From Xenophilus sp. AP218F (GTDB taxonomy: Bacteria; Pseudomonadota; Gammaproteobacteria; Burkholderiales; Chromobacteriaceae), in the NCBI GenBank assembly GCA_002213445.1, contig NJIE01000010.1, forward strand, positions 38,984 to 102,983: a DNA stretch of 64,000 bases, written 5' to 3'. Shown piece by piece: positions 28,087-39,483 of the stretch; within the stretch, counting starts at the first letter, position 1; each line of letters opens with the position of its first letter. The notes beneath the pieces are model-generated. The model was given only the letters and a program-made list of their open reading frames with translations. It was not told where the DNA came from and searched no databases. The position numbers and the translations under genes are program-made.

Positions 28087-29127
28087 ATGCTGTACCCGCT
28101 TATGCGCCCGCTGCTGTTCAAGATGGACGCGGAAACCGCCCACGAACAAACGCTCAAGCTCCTGGACATCGGCCACAAACTGCGCCTGAGCCAACTGGGC
28201 TTCCGCCCCGCCGTCCGCCACCCGGTGCAAGCCATGGGCCTGACCTTCCCCAACGCCGTCGGCCTGGCCGCCGGTCTGGACAAGAACGGCGCGCACATCG
28301 ACGCGCTGGCGCCGATGGGCTTCGGCTTCATCGAAATCGGCACCATCACCCCCCGTCCGCAGGACGGCAATCCCAAGCCGCGCATGTTCCGCCTACCGGA
28401 ACACGAAGGCATCATCAACCGCATGGGCTTCAACAATCTGGGCGTGGACGTGCTGCTGGAAAACGTGCGCAACTGCAAGTTCAAGGGCATTCTCGGCATC
28501 AATATCGGCAAGAACGCCGTCACGCCGATAGAAAACGCGGTGGACGACTACCTGATCTGCCTGGACAAGGTTTACCCCTGCGCCAGCTACGTCGCGGTCA
28601 ACATTTCCTCGCCCAACACCAAGAACCTGCGCCAGCTGCAGCAAGGCGACGAACTGGAAAAACTGCTGGCCGCGCTCAAGGCGCGCCAGCAGGCGCTGGC
28701 CGACCAACACGGCCGCTACGTGCCCTTGGCGGTGAAAATCGCCCCGGACCTGGACGACGAGCAAGTCGCCGCCATCGCGCAGTTGCTGACGCGCCACGGC
28801 ATCGACGGCGTCATCGCCACCAACACTACGCTGTCGCGCAGCGAAGTGGCCGGCCACCCCCGCGCGGAAGAAGCCGGCGGCCTGTCGGGCGCGCCGGTGC
28901 GCGAGCGCTCCACCCGGCTGATACGCAAGCTGGCCAAGGAACTTGACGGCAGTCTGCCCATCATAGGTGTGGGCGGCATCCTGTCCGGCGCCGACGCCGT
29001 GGAAAAACTGGAAGCGGGCGCCGCGCTGGTCCAGATTTACAGCGGCATGGTTTACCGCGGACCCGAGCTGGTGGCAGACTGCAGTCAGGCCATCGCCCGC
29101 CACTTACAAACAAAAGCTCGCAATTGA
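28087..29127 (+). CDS. pyrD: Dihydroorotate dehydrogenase (quinone), class 2
   Basis: A 346-residue membrane-associated flavoprotein that oxidises dihydroorotate to orotate in pyrimidine synthesis. The N-terminal amphipathic helices ([20 protein letters not shown]) are those of class 2 enzymes. [15 protein letters not shown], the catalytic Ser region [12 protein letters not shown], and the FMN-phosphate segments [12 protein letters not shown] and LVQIYSG are all present. CCAGGAGAGTGCC precedes the ATG. The gene is probably transcribed together with the downstream lipoprotein gene. Confidence 0.97.
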   Translation: MLYPLMRPLLFKMDAETAHEQTLKLLDIGHKLRLSQLGFRPAVRHPVQAMGLTFPNAVGLAAGLDKNGAHIDALAPMGFGFIEIGTITPRPQDGNPKPRMFRLPEHEGIINRMGFNNLGVDVLLENVRNCKFKGILGINIGKNAVTPIENAVDDYLICLDKVYPCASYVAVNISSPNTKNLRQLQQGDELEKLLAALKARQQALADQHGRYVPLAVKIAPDLDDEQVAAIAQLLTRHGIDGVIATNTTLSRSEVAGHPRAEEAGGLSGAPVRERSTRLIRKLAKELDGSLPIIGVGGILSGADAVEKLEAGAALVQIYSGMVYRGPELVADCSQAIARHLQTKARN

Positions 29128-29146
29128 ACCTTGATGGAGTAAAGAC

Positions 29147-29608
29147 ATGAGTTCCCAAACCCGCAGCATCGCCGCGGCAGTTCTGCTCGCGGCAGGCGCG
29201 CTGACCGGTTGCGCCACCTCCGACTCTTCCATGGTTTACAGCCAAAGCCAGATGCGCCAGGCGCAAACCGTGCAGATCGGCACCGTGATTTCGGTTCAGA
29301 ACGTCAAGATGGAAGGCAAATCGAATGAGCTGCTGACCCTGGGCGGCGCCGCGCTGGGCGGCCTGGCCGGCAGCAACGTCGGCGGCGGCAAGGGCCAGAT
29401 CGCCGGCAGCATCGTCGGCGCGCTGGCCGGCGGCTTCGGCGCCAACGCCGCTCAGCAAGCCATGAGCAAGAACGCGCTGGAAATCACAGTCAAGCTGGAC
29501 TCCGGCCGCATGATCTCCATCGTGCAGGAAGCCGACGTGCCCTTCGTGCAGAACCAGCGCGTGCGCGTCCTCTCCGGCGGCGGCAACGACCGCGTGGTGC
29601 CGCTGTAG
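29147..29608 (+). CDS. Glycine-zipper outer-membrane lipoprotein (SlyB/PcpY-like)
   Basis: A 153-residue protein. A signal peptide ends in a lipobox (ALTGC), so Cys22 is the probable lipidated residue. A glycine-zipper segment follows (GGAALGGLAGSNVGGGKG and GSIVGALAGGFGANA), then a small beta domain ending in VRVLSGGGNDRVVPL. This is the plan of SlyB/Pcp-type lipoproteins, which form outer-membrane assemblies under stress. It starts 19 bp after pyrD and ends in a terminator. Confidence 0.9.
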   Translation: MSSQTRSIAAAVLLAAGALTGCATSDSSMVYSQSQMRQAQTVQIGTVISVQNVKMEGKSNELLTLGGAALGGLAGSNVGGGKGQIAGSIVGALAGGFGANAAQQAMSKNALEITVKLDSGRMISIVQEADVPFVQNQRVRVLSGGGNDRVVPL

Positions 29609-29624
29609 GCAGCCCCCGCATGCG

Positions 29625-29652
29625 AACAAGGCCGCGGAAGCGGCCTTGTTTC
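29625..29652 (+). terminator. Terminator after the glycine-zipper lipoprotein gene
   Basis: AACAAGGCCGC-GGAA-GCGGCCTTGTT gives an 11-bp stem followed by TTT. It overlaps the stop codon of the convergent bpt gene and may act in both directions. Confidence 0.8.
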
Positions 29653-30382
29653 ATTCCGGCTGCGGCATGTTTTGCCAGCGCCCGTCCTTCAGGATCTGCA
29701 AGGGTCGGTAGCCGGCCTTGTACGACATCTTGCGGCATTCGGCGATCCAGTAGCCGAGATAGACATAGGGCAAACCCAAAGCCCGCGCCAGCTCCACCTG
29801 CCAGACCACGTTGAACACGCCGAGGCTAGCCCGCTCGTCGTCAGGGTCGTAGAACGTGTACACCGCGGAGATGCCGTCGGACAGAATGTCGATCAGGCTG
29901 ACCATCTTCAGCTCTCCCTCCAGCTTGAACTCCGCCAGACGGCTATCCACCCCGCTTTTCAGGATGAACTCCGCGTACTGCTGGGCACTGTCTTCCGACA
30001 TGCCGCCGCCGGCGTGGCGCGCCTGCTGATACAGGCGATACAGGGCGTAGTGCTCGGCGTCAAACGTCAGCGGCAACAGCTGCGCCTCCATGGCGGCCAG
30101 CCTGCGCCACACCTTGCGCTGGGTCCGGCTCGGCGCGAAGCTCTCCACCGGGATGCGCACCGGCACGCAAGCCTGGCAGCCGTCGCAATAAGGCCGGTAG
30201 GTGTACAAGCCGCTGCGCCGGAAGCCCAGCCTCACCAACTGGCTGTAAACCGCGCCATTGATCGCCTCGGCGGGGATGGCCACTTGCGAGCGCGCCTGGC
30301 GATCGGCCAGATAGCTGCACGGATAAGGCGCCGTGGCATAGAAATGTATGGCCGCTACCGGGCCAGCGTCACGATGGCTCAT
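29651..30382 (-). CDS. bpt: Aspartate/glutamate leucyltransferase
   Basis: A 243-residue Bpt-type transferase that adds Leu to N-terminal Asp/Glu, marking proteins for ClpS-ClpAP degradation (N-degron pathway). The zinc/iron-binding N-terminal pattern is visible: PYPCSYL, then [17 protein letters not shown]. The C-terminal GNAT-like half includes [21 protein letters not shown]. It overlaps aat by 14 bp, placing both N-degron transferases in one unit with fur. Confidence 0.95.
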   Translation of the reverse strand: MSHRDAGPVAAIHFYATAPYPCSYLADRQARSQVAIPAEAINGAVYSQLVRLGFRRSGLYTYRPYCDGCQACVPVRIPVESFAPSRTQRKVWRRLAAMEAQLLPLTFDAEHYALYRLYQQARHAGGGMSEDSAQQYAEFILKSGVDSRLAEFKLEGELKMVSLIDILSDGISAVYTFYDPDDERASLGVFNVVWQVELARALGLPYVYLGYWIAECRKMSYKAGYRPLQILKDGRWQNMPQPE

Positions 30383-31070
30383 TGAGGTAATGGTATTCCC
30401 ACATGCCGGCAGGCTGGGGCTGCCGGATCTTCTCTCTCAGGGTAGCAAGAAACGCCTCGCGCGACACCAGCCTGGCGCCCAGGCTTTGCAAATGCGGCGT
30501 GTGCATCTGGCAATCCACCATCTCCACACCCTGCCGCCGCAAATGCCAGGCCATATGCGCGAAAGCGATTTTCGACGCGTCCGGGCGACGCGAAAACATC
30601 GATTCGCCGTAAAACATCCGGCCGATAGCCATGCCGTACAGGCCACCGACCAGCTCGCCATCCATCCAGGTTTCAAAGGAGTGGGCAAAACCCAAGTCGT
30701 GCAAGCGGCAATACGCTGCCACCATCTCCGGCACGATCCAGGTGCCCGGCTGGCCATCGCGCGGCGCGGCGCAAGCGCGCATCACGTCGCCGAAGGCGCT
30801 GTCGACCCGGATCTCGTAGCGGCGGTTGCGCAAGGTCTTGGCCAGCGAGCGGCTGATCTTGATTTCGGCCGGGAACAGCACCATGCGCGGCGCGGGCGAC
30901 CACCATAAAATCGGCTCGCCTTCGGAAAACCAGGGAAAGATGCCGCCGGCGTAGGCGGCGAGAATGCGCCGGGGAGAGAGGTCGCCGCCGGCGGCGAGCA
31001 AGCCGTTAGGCTCGCGCAAGGCTTGCGTCGCCGGGGGGAACAGCGGCTCGGGGCCGAGCCAGGGAATCAT
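30369..31070 (-). CDS. aat: Leucyl/phenylalanyl-tRNA-protein transferase
   Basis: A 233-residue enzyme that adds Leu or Phe to N-terminal Arg/Lys. The diagnostic N-terminus [20 protein letters not shown], then the block [23 protein letters not shown], and later [19 protein letters not shown] are present. Its ATG overlaps the fur stop codon as TAATG, so translation is coupled to fur; the open frame extends further upstream but only shadows fur. Confidence 0.95.
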   Translation of the reverse strand: MIPWLGPEPLFPPATQALREPNGLLAAGGDLSPRRILAAYAGGIFPWFSEGEPILWWSPAPRMVLFPAEIKISRSLAKTLRNRRYEIRVDSAFGDVMRACAAPRDGQPGTWIVPEMVAAYCRLHDLGFAHSFETWMDGELVGGLYGMAIGRMFYGESMFSRRPDASKIAFAHMAWHLRRQGVEMVDCQMHTPHLQSLGARLVSREAFLATLREKIRQPQPAGMWEYHYLNEPS

Positions 31071-31498
31071 TACTTCTTTTTGTCTGCGGCCAGGCACTCC
31101 GGGCACTCGCCGTACATGTACAGCGCGTGATCGACGATGCGAAAGCCGTGTTGGTCGGCGATGCGGTTTTGCAAGGCTTCGATCTCCGGATCGAAAAACT
31201 CCACCACCTTGCTGCAAGACACGCAGACCATGTGGTCATGATGGCCGCCATGGTTCAATTCGTACACCGCCTTGCCGGTTTCGAAATGATGGCGAACCAG
31301 AATTCCGGCCTGCTCGAATTGCGTCAGGACACGGTAAATGGTGGCGAGCCCGATATCGATATTCTCCGCAAGCAGCTTGCGATATACGTCTTCGGCGGAC
31401 ATATGGCCGGAGTCTGCGTCCTCGAACAGATCGAGGATTTTCAGGCGCGGGCCGGTGGCCTTGAGGCCGATATCTTTAAGGTGACTGGCTTTGCTCAT
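31070..31498 (-). CDS. fur: Ferric uptake regulator
   Basis: A 142-residue Fur protein. A winged helix occupies residues 1-85 ([16 protein letters not shown], then [19 protein letters not shown]). Metal sites follow, with the HHDH run before MVCVSC and a second cysteine pair CPEC near the end, matching structural-zinc Fur types. It represses iron-acquisition genes when loaded with iron(II). It is divergent from bamE across 96 bp. It is the first gene of a three-gene operon with aat and bpt. No convincing Fur box was seen in its own promoter region. Confidence 0.96.
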   Translation of the reverse strand: MSKASHLKDIGLKATGPRLKILDLFEDADSGHMSAEDVYRKLLAENIDIGLATIYRVLTQFEQAGILVRHHFETGKAVYELNHGGHHDHMVCVSCSKVVEFFDPEIEALQNRIADQHGFRIVDHALYMYGECPECLAADKKK

Positions 31499-31557
31499 CG
31501 TGATATAAAGTGGGTCGATTTCGAATCATGATAAAGCCTTTTGACGGCTTTGCCTAA

Positions 31558-32784
<1,227 letters not shown>

Positions 32785-32817
32785 GCCATGCGGGGAGCCC
32801 AGGCTCCCCGTCTCCCG

Positions 32818-33789
32818 ATGCGCACCCTCCCCGTCTTTTTCCTCCTGCTGCTGTGCTGGCTGCTGCTGGCCGCCGTCTCGCTGCTGCACGGCAGCGGCAT
32901 CGCAGCCGCCGATCTCTGGCAACCCAAGCGCATCGACCCGCTGGACTGGCAGTTGCTGATCGAACTGCGCCTGCCAAGACTGCTGGCCGCCGCGGCCAGC
33001 GGCGCGCTGCTGGCATCCGCCGGCGTCGCCATCCAGGCCCGCTTTCGCAATCCGCTGGCCGAGCCGGGACTGGTCGGCATCAACAGCGGCGCGGCGCTGG
33101 CCGCCGCCGGCGCGCTCAGCCTGGGCGGCGGGCTGTATCTGGTATCCGGCGCGGCCTTCGCCGGCGGACTGTTCGCCCTGCTGCTTACCCGGCTGCTCGG
33201 CCGCCGCGGCGACGGCACCCGGCTGATCCTGTGCGGCCTGGCCGTCAGCACCTTGCTCGGCAGCCTGCTCACCTTGCTGATCTCCACCCTGCCCGACGGC
33301 TCGCTGCGCACGGTGACGTTCTGGCTGATGGGCAGCTTCGCCAGCGCCGAGTGGCCATTCGCCTCGCTCTTGCTGCTGGCGACGCCGCTCATCTGGCTGG
33401 CGCTGTTTCGCCACTGGCGCTTTCTCAACGCGCTGCAGCTGGGGGAAAGCGCCGCCTACCATCTGGGCTTTGAGGTGGCGAGGCTGGAGTGGCGCATCGT
33501 CATTCTGGCGGCGCTGGCCAGCGGCCTCGTGGTGTCCGGCTGCGGCATGATAGGCTTCGTCGGTCTGATGGCGCCGCACCTGGCGCGGCAATGGATAGGC
33601 GGCGATTCGCGCCGGCTGCTGCTGTGCGCCCCCTTGCTGGGCGTGCTGCTCACCACCCTCGCCGATTGGGCCGCGCGCGGCCTGCTCTCCCCGGCCGAAT
33701 TGCCGGTGGGCGTGATTACCAGCCTGCTGGGCGCGCCGTTCTTCCTCTGGCTGTTGCAGAAGAATCAAACCGGAGAGCGCCATGCTTGA
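32818..33789 (+). CDS. FecCD/BtuC-type ABC importer permease
   Basis: A 323-residue inner-membrane permease with about nine to ten spans. RNPLAEPGLVGINSGAA near residue 70 and GFVGLMAPHLARQWIGGD near residue 245 are hallmarks of iron-siderophore, heme and cobalamin permeases. An in-frame ATG at 32788 is possible; a hairpin (GGGGAGCC-CA-GGCTCCCC, 32792-32809) lies between the two, favouring the later start, but neither has a good ribosome-binding site. It overlaps the ATPase gene by 8 bp. No periplasmic binding protein gene is beside it. Confidence 0.85.
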   Translation: MRTLPVFFLLLLCWLLLAAVSLLHGSGIAAADLWQPKRIDPLDWQLLIELRLPRLLAAAASGALLASAGVAIQARFRNPLAEPGLVGINSGAALAAAGALSLGGGLYLVSGAAFAGGLFALLLTRLLGRRGDGTRLILCGLAVSTLLGSLLTLLISTLPDGSLRTVTFWLMGSFASAEWPFASLLLLATPLIWLALFRHWRFLNALQLGESAAYHLGFEVARLEWRIVILAALASGLVVSGCGMIGFVGLMAPHLARQWIGGDSRRLLLCAPLLGVLLTTLADWAARGLLSPAELPVGVITSLLGAPFFLWLLQKNQTGERHA

Positions 33790-34582
33790 GGGTCGCAACC
33801 TCTGCCTGAATCTGGGCGGGCGCGCCTTGCTGCAAGACGTCAGCCTGACGGTGGCGCCGGGCGAGCTGACCGTGGTGCTAGGACCGAACGGCGCCGGCAA
33901 AAGCAGCTTGCTCAGCCTGCTCTCCGGTCTGCGCGCGCCAAGCGGCGGCGAGGCGAAGCTGGCGGGACAAGCGCTCAGCCGGTTTGACGCCGCGCGCCTG
34001 GCCAGCCATCGCGCGCTGCTGGAGCAACACCCCGCCACCCCCGACGGCTGGACTTGCCGTGAACTGATCGCCGCCGGCGGCTACGCCTGCCGCGGCGTCG
34101 CCCGCGAGCGCCTCTGCGCCGCCATCGAACAAGCGCTGGCGCTGACCTGCTGTCAGGAGTTGGCCGATACGGCGCTGAGCCGCCTCTCCGGCGGAGAGCG
34201 CCAACGCGCGCAACTGGCCAAAGCGCTATGCCAGCTGCTGCTCTCCGAGCAGGACGAGCGCTACTTGCTGCTGGACGAACCCACTTCGGCGCTGGACTTC
34301 GCCATGGCCGACGGCCTTTTGTCCCAGGTGCGCGCCATCAGCCGCCAACATCGCATCGGCGCGCTGGCGGTGGTTCACGATCTCAACCTGGCCATGCGCC
34401 ACGCCGATCAGGTGCTGCTGCTCAACGACGGCCGCGCCGCCGGCTTCGGCCCCAACCAGACCATCATGCAGCGCGAGCGGCTGGAGGAGGTGTACGGCGT
34501 GCGGCTGGCGGAATTGACAAGCCCGGACCAGTCGATCCGGGCTTTTGTGCCGCTGCCGCCGGCCGGGCATGCCGGCCGCTGA
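33782..34582 (+). CDS. HmuV-like ABC importer ATP-binding protein
   Basis: A 266-residue ATPase. Walker A is GPNGAGKSS, the signature is LSGGERQRAQLAKAL, Walker B is YLLLDEPTSALD and the switch His is in VVHDLNLAMRHAD. The order and the GFGPNQTIMQRERLEEVYGV ending are most like heme ATPase HmuV. With the preceding permease it forms the membrane engine of a heme, siderophore or cobalamin importer. The binding protein and outer-membrane receptor must come from elsewhere. Regulation by the Fur gene 2.7 kb away is plausible but no operator was seen. Confidence 0.86.
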   Translation: MLEGRNLCLNLGGRALLQDVSLTVAPGELTVVLGPNGAGKSSLLSLLSGLRAPSGGEAKLAGQALSRFDAARLASHRALLEQHPATPDGWTCRELIAAGGYACRGVARERLCAAIEQALALTCCQELADTALSRLSGGERQRAQLAKALCQLLLSEQDERYLLLDEPTSALDFAMADGLLSQVRAISRQHRIGALAVVHDLNLAMRHADQVLLLNDGRAAGFGPNQTIMQRERLEEVYGVRLAELTSPDQSIRAFVPLPPAGHAGR

Positions 34583-34588
34583 GCCAGA

Positions 34589-36103
34589 CTAAATCCGCGC
34601 GCCTTCGTGCTCGGATTTGACGTCGAAGCTCTGCCTGACTTCGCCGTTGCCATCCACGCTTTCCAGGCGCACGTCGAAGCCCCACAACCGGCAAACATGC
34701 TTGAGCACCTCCTGCGCGCTGCCTTCTTCCAGCGGCCGGCGGTTATGCATCGCATGCCGCAAGGTCAGGCTGCGATCGCCGCGCACGTTGACCGACCAGA
34801 CCTGGATATTGGGCTCGCGCGAGCCCAGGTTGTACTGCTCGGCCAGCTTGCCGCGGATGTCGCGATAACCCGCTTCGTCATGGATGCAGGCGACTTCCAG
34901 CTTGTCGTCCTTGTCGTCGTCGCGGATCGCGAAAAAGCGGAAATCGCGAATCAGCTTGGGCGACAGATACTGCGAGATGAAGCTCTCGTCCTTGAAGTTC
35001 TTCATCGCGAACTCCAGCGACTCTCGCCAGTCGCTGCCGGCCAGATCGGGGAACCAGGCGCGATCTTCGTCGGTGGGCTCCTGACAGATGCGCTTGATGT
35101 CCTGATACATGGCGAAGCCCAGCGCGTACGGATTGATGCCGCTGTACCAGCGCGCCGTCACCGGCGGCTGCGTCACCACATTGGTGTGGCTTTGCAGGAA
35201 CTCCATCATGAAGCCGTCCGTCACCATGCCTTTGTCGTACAGCCGATTGAGGATGGTGTAGTGCCAGAAGGTGGCCCAGCCTTCGTTCATCACCTGGGTC
35301 TGGCGCTGCGGATAGAAATACTGCGCCACCTTGCGCACGATGCGCACCACTTCGCGCTGCCATGGTTCCAGCAAGGGCGCGGATTTCTCGATGAAGTAAA
35401 GCAGGTTCTCCTGCGGCTCGGGCGGAAAGCGCGGCGCGCCCTTGCCGGAGTCGTCCTTGTCGCGCTTGGGGATGGTGCGCCACAAGTCGTTGACCTGCAT
35501 CTGCAAGTACTGCTCGCGCTCGGCCTGACGCGCCTGCTCCTTGGCCAGCGACAGCTTCTGCGGGCGCTTGTAGCGGTCCACGCCGTAATTCATCAGCGCG
35601 TGGCAGCTGTCCAGCAGCTCCTCCACCGCGTCGATGCCGTAGCGCTCCTCGCACTTGCTGATATAACTCTTGGCGAACACCAGATAGTCGATAATGGCCG
35701 AGGCGTCGGTCCAGGCGCGGAACAGGTAGTTGCCCTTGAAAAAACTATTGTGGCCATAAGCGGCGTGGGCGATCACCAAGGCCTGCATCGTCATGGAATT
35801 TTCTTCCATCAGATAGGCGATGCAGGGGTTGGAGTTGATGACGATCTCGTACGCCAGGCCCATCTGGCCGCGCTTGTAGCTCTTCTCGGTGGAGACGAAG
35901 TGCTTGCCGTAGCTCCAGTGGTGATAATTGACCGGCATGCCCACCGAAGCGTAGGCGTCCATCATCTGCTCGGCGGTGATGACTTCCAGCTGGTTGGGGT
36001 AGACATCCAGCTTGAACTCGTCCACCGCGATGGCGCGGATGGCCCGGTCGTATTCGTCGATCAGATCGAAGGTCCATTCGGACCCGGTTGAAATGGGTGT
36101 CAT
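34589..36103 (-). CDS. SpoVR family protein
   Basis: A 504-residue cytoplasmic protein of the SpoVR/YcgB family. It begins MTPISTGSEWTFDLIDEYDR and contains the conserved NYHHWSYGKHF, MTMQALVIAHAAYGHNSFFK and MNEGWATFWHYTI segments, which are rich in His and Glu and could bind metal. The molecular function is unknown; in non-sporulating bacteria it is always tied to PrkA and YeaH. The start at 36103 has a GGGGG site. The YeaH stop lies 23 bp upstream. Confidence 0.93.
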   Translation of the reverse strand: MTPISTGSEWTFDLIDEYDRAIRAIAVDEFKLDVYPNQLEVITAEQMMDAYASVGMPVNYHHWSYGKHFVSTEKSYKRGQMGLAYEIVINSNPCIAYLMEENSMTMQALVIAHAAYGHNSFFKGNYLFRAWTDASAIIDYLVFAKSYISKCEERYGIDAVEELLDSCHALMNYGVDRYKRPQKLSLAKEQARQAEREQYLQMQVNDLWRTIPKRDKDDSGKGAPRFPPEPQENLLYFIEKSAPLLEPWQREVVRIVRKVAQYFYPQRQTQVMNEGWATFWHYTILNRLYDKGMVTDGFMMEFLQSHTNVVTQPPVTARWYSGINPYALGFAMYQDIKRICQEPTDEDRAWFPDLAGSDWRESLEFAMKNFKDESFISQYLSPKLIRDFRFFAIRDDDKDDKLEVACIHDEAGYRDIRGKLAEQYNLGSREPNIQVWSVNVRGDRSLTLRHAMHNRRPLEEGSAQEVLKHVCRLWGFDVRLESVDGNGEVRQSFDVKSEHEGARI

Positions 36104-36126
36104 GCTGCCCCCTTGGCAAGCCTGCC

Positions 36127-37410
36127 TCAAGCGCCAACCCGGCTGCCGGCCGGCTGGCGCTTGAACAGTTCCCGGAATACCGGGTAGATATCGGAAGCCG
36201 AGCGGATTTTCTGCATCGCGAATTGCGGGCACTGCGCCTTGACCTTCAGGTACTCGTACCACAGGTTCTGCGGCTCTCCCTCGGTGATCTCGATGTAGGC
36301 GAAATACTGGCAGTACGGCAGCAGCCCTTCTTCCAGGATGCGCCCGCAATTGGCCGAATCGCTGTCCCAGTTGTCGCCGTCCGAAGCCTGCGCGGCATAG
36401 ATGTTCCACTCGCTGCCGGCGTAACGCTTGCGGATGATTTCGTTCATCAGGTTCAGCGCCGACGACACCACGGTGCCGCCGCTTTCGCGAGAGTGGAAAA
36501 AGTCTTCCTCGTTGACCTCCACCGCGCTGGTGTGATGGCGGATGAACACCACTTCGATCTTTTCGTAGTTGCGCTGCAGGAACATGTACAACAAGATGAA
36601 AAACCGCTTGGCCATGTCCTTTTTCTGTTCATCCATCGAACCGGACACGTCCATGATGCAGAACATCACCGCCTGGCTGGTCGGCTTGGGCTGCTTGACG
36701 CGATTGTTGTAGCGCAGATCGAAAGGATCTATCCACGGGATGCTCGCCAGCCGCTCGCGCATCTGATGCAGGCGTTGCCGCTTCTCGCGCACTTCCAGCG
36801 CATTGTCGTCGTCGGATTCGATCAGCGTATCGAGCTCGTCTTCCGCCTCGTCTATGCTGCTGAGCGTGGGCGCAGACATCGCCACTCGCCGCGCCAGCGC
36901 GCCGCGCAAGGAGCGGACGATATTGATGTTGGCGGGCGTGCCGTCGTTGGTGTAACCGGCGCGCACCGATTTCATCTCCTCGATGCCCATCAACTGGGTT
37001 TTCACCAGATTGGGCAAGGCCAGATCGTCGAAGAACACGTTCATGAATTCTTCGCGCGACAGCTCGAAAACGAAGCCATCCTCGCCTTCTCCGTCCTGAC
37101 TGGCCTTGCTGCCTCCCCCGCCGCCGCCCCCGCCTTGCGGACGCTGAATGCGGTCGCCCTTGATGAATTCTTCATTGCCGGGGTGGACGTTTTCCCATAC
37201 GCCGCCCTTGCCGTGATGGAAGTTCGGCTCGGAGATATCCTTGACCGGAATCGAGACCTTTTCTCCGCTCTCGAGATCGGTAATGCTCCGCCCCTTGATG
37301 GCCTTGGACACGGCCTCTTTGATTTGCGCCTTGAAACGGCGAAGAAAGCGCTCGCGATTGACCGCGGACTTGTTCTTGCCGTTGAGGCGTCTGTCTATGA
37401 TATGGGACAT
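36127..37410 (-). CDS. YeaH/YhbH family (DUF444) VWA-type protein
   Basis: A 427-residue protein with a basic N-terminus, a Gly-rich linker (eight Gly run near residue 95), and a C-terminal von Willebrand A-like domain whose metal site reads [21 protein letters not shown] in part. It is the middle gene of the PrkA-YeaH-SpoVR module, known in E. coli (yeaGH) as induced by nitrogen starvation and stationary phase. The ATG at 37410 follows GAGGTGGCT. The biochemical role is unresolved. Confidence 0.92.
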   Translation of the reverse strand: MSHIIDRRLNGKNKSAVNRERFLRRFKAQIKEAVSKAIKGRSITDLESGEKVSIPVKDISEPNFHHGKGGVWENVHPGNEEFIKGDRIQRPQGGGGGGGGSKASQDGEGEDGFVFELSREEFMNVFFDDLALPNLVKTQLMGIEEMKSVRAGYTNDGTPANINIVRSLRGALARRVAMSAPTLSSIDEAEDELDTLIESDDDNALEVREKRQRLHQMRERLASIPWIDPFDLRYNNRVKQPKPTSQAVMFCIMDVSGSMDEQKKDMAKRFFILLYMFLQRNYEKIEVVFIRHHTSAVEVNEEDFFHSRESGGTVVSSALNLMNEIIRKRYAGSEWNIYAAQASDGDNWDSDSANCGRILEEGLLPYCQYFAYIEITEGEPQNLWYEYLKVKAQCPQFAMQKIRSASDIYPVFRELFKRQPAGSRVGA

Positions 37411-37554
37411 AGCCACCTCACTTGCGCGCCGCTGGGGGCAGCCGGCCAAGACGCCCGGCTGCCGGCCAGGCAACGCTGTTGTGTCGATTCGCCGCCAGGC
37501 CCGGCCTGGCGGTTCCAACAGTTCCGGACCGGGGTCCGGAACCGCACAGGCGGC

Positions 37555-39483
37555 TTAAGACGACTTGCGCACCCGCAGATACCATTCGCACAGAAGACGA
37601 ACCTGCTTGGCGGTATAGCCTTTTTCCACCATGCGGTTGACGAAGTCCTCGTGTTTCTTGGCGTCCTCGGCGCTGGCCTTGGCGTTGAAGGAAATCACCG
37701 GCAGCAGTTCTTCGGTGTTGGAGAACATCTTCTTCTCGATCACCGTGCGCAGCTTCTCGTAACTGGTCCAGGTCGGGTTGTTGCCGGCATTGTTGGCCCG
37801 CGCCCGCAGCACGAAGTTGACGATCTCGTTGCGGAAGTCCTTGGGATTGGAAATGCCGGCCGGCTTCTCGATCTTTTCCAGTTCGGCGTTCAGCGAGGTG
37901 CGGTCGAAAATTTCGCCGGTGTCCTGATCGCGATACTCCTGATCCTGAATCCAGTAGTCGGCGAAGGTCACGTAACGGTCGAAAATGTTCTGCCCGTACT
38001 CGGAGTAGCTTTCCAGATAAGCGGTCTGGATTTCCTTGCCGATGAACTCGACGTACTTCGGCGCCAGATACTCTTTCAGGAAAGTCAGGTACTTCTGCTC
38101 GGTCTCCGCCGGGAACTGTTCGCGCTCCACCTGCTGCTCGATCACGTACAAGAGATGCACCGGGTTGGCGGCCACTTCGCTGTGATCGAAGTTGAACACC
38201 TTGGACAGGATCTTGTAGGCGAAACGCGTGGACAGGCCGCTCATGCCTTCGTCGACGCCGGCGTAATCGCGGTACTCCTGCAACGATTTGGCCTTGGGAT
38301 CGGTGTCCTTCAGGTTATCGCCGTCGTAGACCTGCATCTTGCTGTACAGGCTGGAATTTTCCGGTTCTTTCAGTCGCGACAGCACCGCGAACTGGGCCAT
38401 CATCTTCAGGGTGCCCGGCGCGCACGGCGCTTTGCCCAGCGAAGAGTTACGGATCAGCTTGTCGTAGATCTTGATTTCATCGCTGACGCGCAGGCAATAC
38501 GGCACCTTGACGATGTAGATACGGTCGAGGAAAGCCTCGTTGTTCTTGTTGTTGCGGAACTGCTTCCACTCGGACTCGTTGGAGTGGGCGAGGATGATGC
38601 CCTCGAAGGGGATGGCGCCAAAGCCTTCCGTGCCCTTGAAGTTGCCTTCCTGGGTGGCCGTCAGCAAGGGGTGCAGCACCTTGATCGGGGCTTTGAACAT
38701 TTCCACGAACTCGAGCAGGCCCTGGTTGGCCAGGCACAGGCCGCCGGAGTAGCTGTAAGCGTCCGGATCGTCCTGGGCGTACTTCTCCAGCTTGCGGATG
38801 TCCACCTTGCCGACCAGGGACGAGATATCCTGGTTGTTTTCGTCACCCGGCTCGGTCTTGGCGACGGCGATCTGCTTGAGCACCGACGGATAGCGCTTGA
38901 CCACGCGGAACTGGCCGATGTCGCCGTTGAACTCATGCAGACGCTTCACCGCCCACGGGCTGGGGATGTTCTTGAGATAGCGGCGCGGGATGCCGTACTG
39001 CTCTTCCAGGATCGGGCCGTCCTCTTCGTAACTGAACAGCGACAGCGGCGATTCATTCACCGGGCTGCCCTTCAGGCAATAGAAGGGAACCAGCTCCATC
39101 AGCTCTTTCAGCTTCTCGGCGATGGACGACTTGCCGCCGCCCACCGGTCCCAGCAGATAAAGGATCTGCTTCTTCTCTTCCAGCCCTTGCGCGGCGTGGC
39201 GGAAGTAGGACACCACTTGCTCGATGACCTCCTCGGTGCCGTAGAAGTCACGGAACGCCGGGTACACCTTGATCATCTTGTTGGAGAAAATGCGGGAAAG
39301 ACGGGAATCGTGCCGGGTGTCCACCAGCTCCGGCTCGCCGATGGCGGCCAGCATACGCTCTGCGGCCGTCGCGTAAGCACCGGCATCCTTCTTGCAGAGC
39401 TCCAGGTATTCCTGGATGGTGTACTCCTCTTCACGGGTCTTGTCGTAACGCACTGCGTACTGACTGAAGATATCCGGGTGCAT
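37555..39483 (-). CDS. prkA: PrkA family serine protein kinase / AAA+ protein (YeaG)
   Basis: A 642-residue protein. The N-terminal PrkA AAA+ domain has Walker A LLGPVGGGKSS near residue 110, followed by long helical segments and the C-terminal PrkA domain (residues about 390-640). B. subtilis PrkA has reported kinase and protease activity; E. coli YeaG is a kinase of the nutrient-stress response. It is the first gene of a three-gene operon and is preceded by a 303-bp AT-rich region. Confidence 0.95.
   Translation of the reverse strand: MHPDIFSQYAVRYDKTREEEYTIQEYLELCKKDAGAYATAAERMLAAIGEPELVDTRHDSRLSRIFSNKMIKVYPAFRDFYGTEEVIEQVVSYFRHAAQGLEEKKQILYLLGPVGGGKSSIAEKLKELMELVPFYCLKGSPVNESPLSLFSYEEDGPILEEQYGIPRRYLKNIPSPWAVKRLHEFNGDIGQFRVVKRYPSVLKQIAVAKTEPGDENNQDISSLVGKVDIRKLEKYAQDDPDAYSYSGGLCLANQGLLEFVEMFKAPIKVLHPLLTATQEGNFKGTEGFGAIPFEGIILAHSNESEWKQFRNNKNNEAFLDRIYIVKVPYCLRVSDEIKIYDKLIRNSSLGKAPCAPGTLKMMAQFAVLSRLKEPENSSLYSKMQVYDGDNLKDTDPKAKSLQEYRDYAGVDEGMSGLSTRFAYKILSKVFNFDHSEVAANPVHLLYVIEQQVEREQFPAETEQKYLTFLKEYLAPKYVEFIGKEIQTAYLESYSEYGQNIFDRYVTFADYWIQDQEYRDQDTGEIFDRTSLNAELEKIEKPAGISNPKDFRNEIVNFVLRARANNAGNNPTWTSYEKLRTVIEKKMFSNTEELLPVISFNAKASAEDAKKHEDFVNRMVEKGYTAKQVRLLCEWYLRVRKSS

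Noticed and set aside
32792..32809. Hairpin after dapB as a terminator
   Set aside because: An 8-bp stem with a 2-nt loop, but no T-run, and a coding frame continues through it from an upstream ATG.
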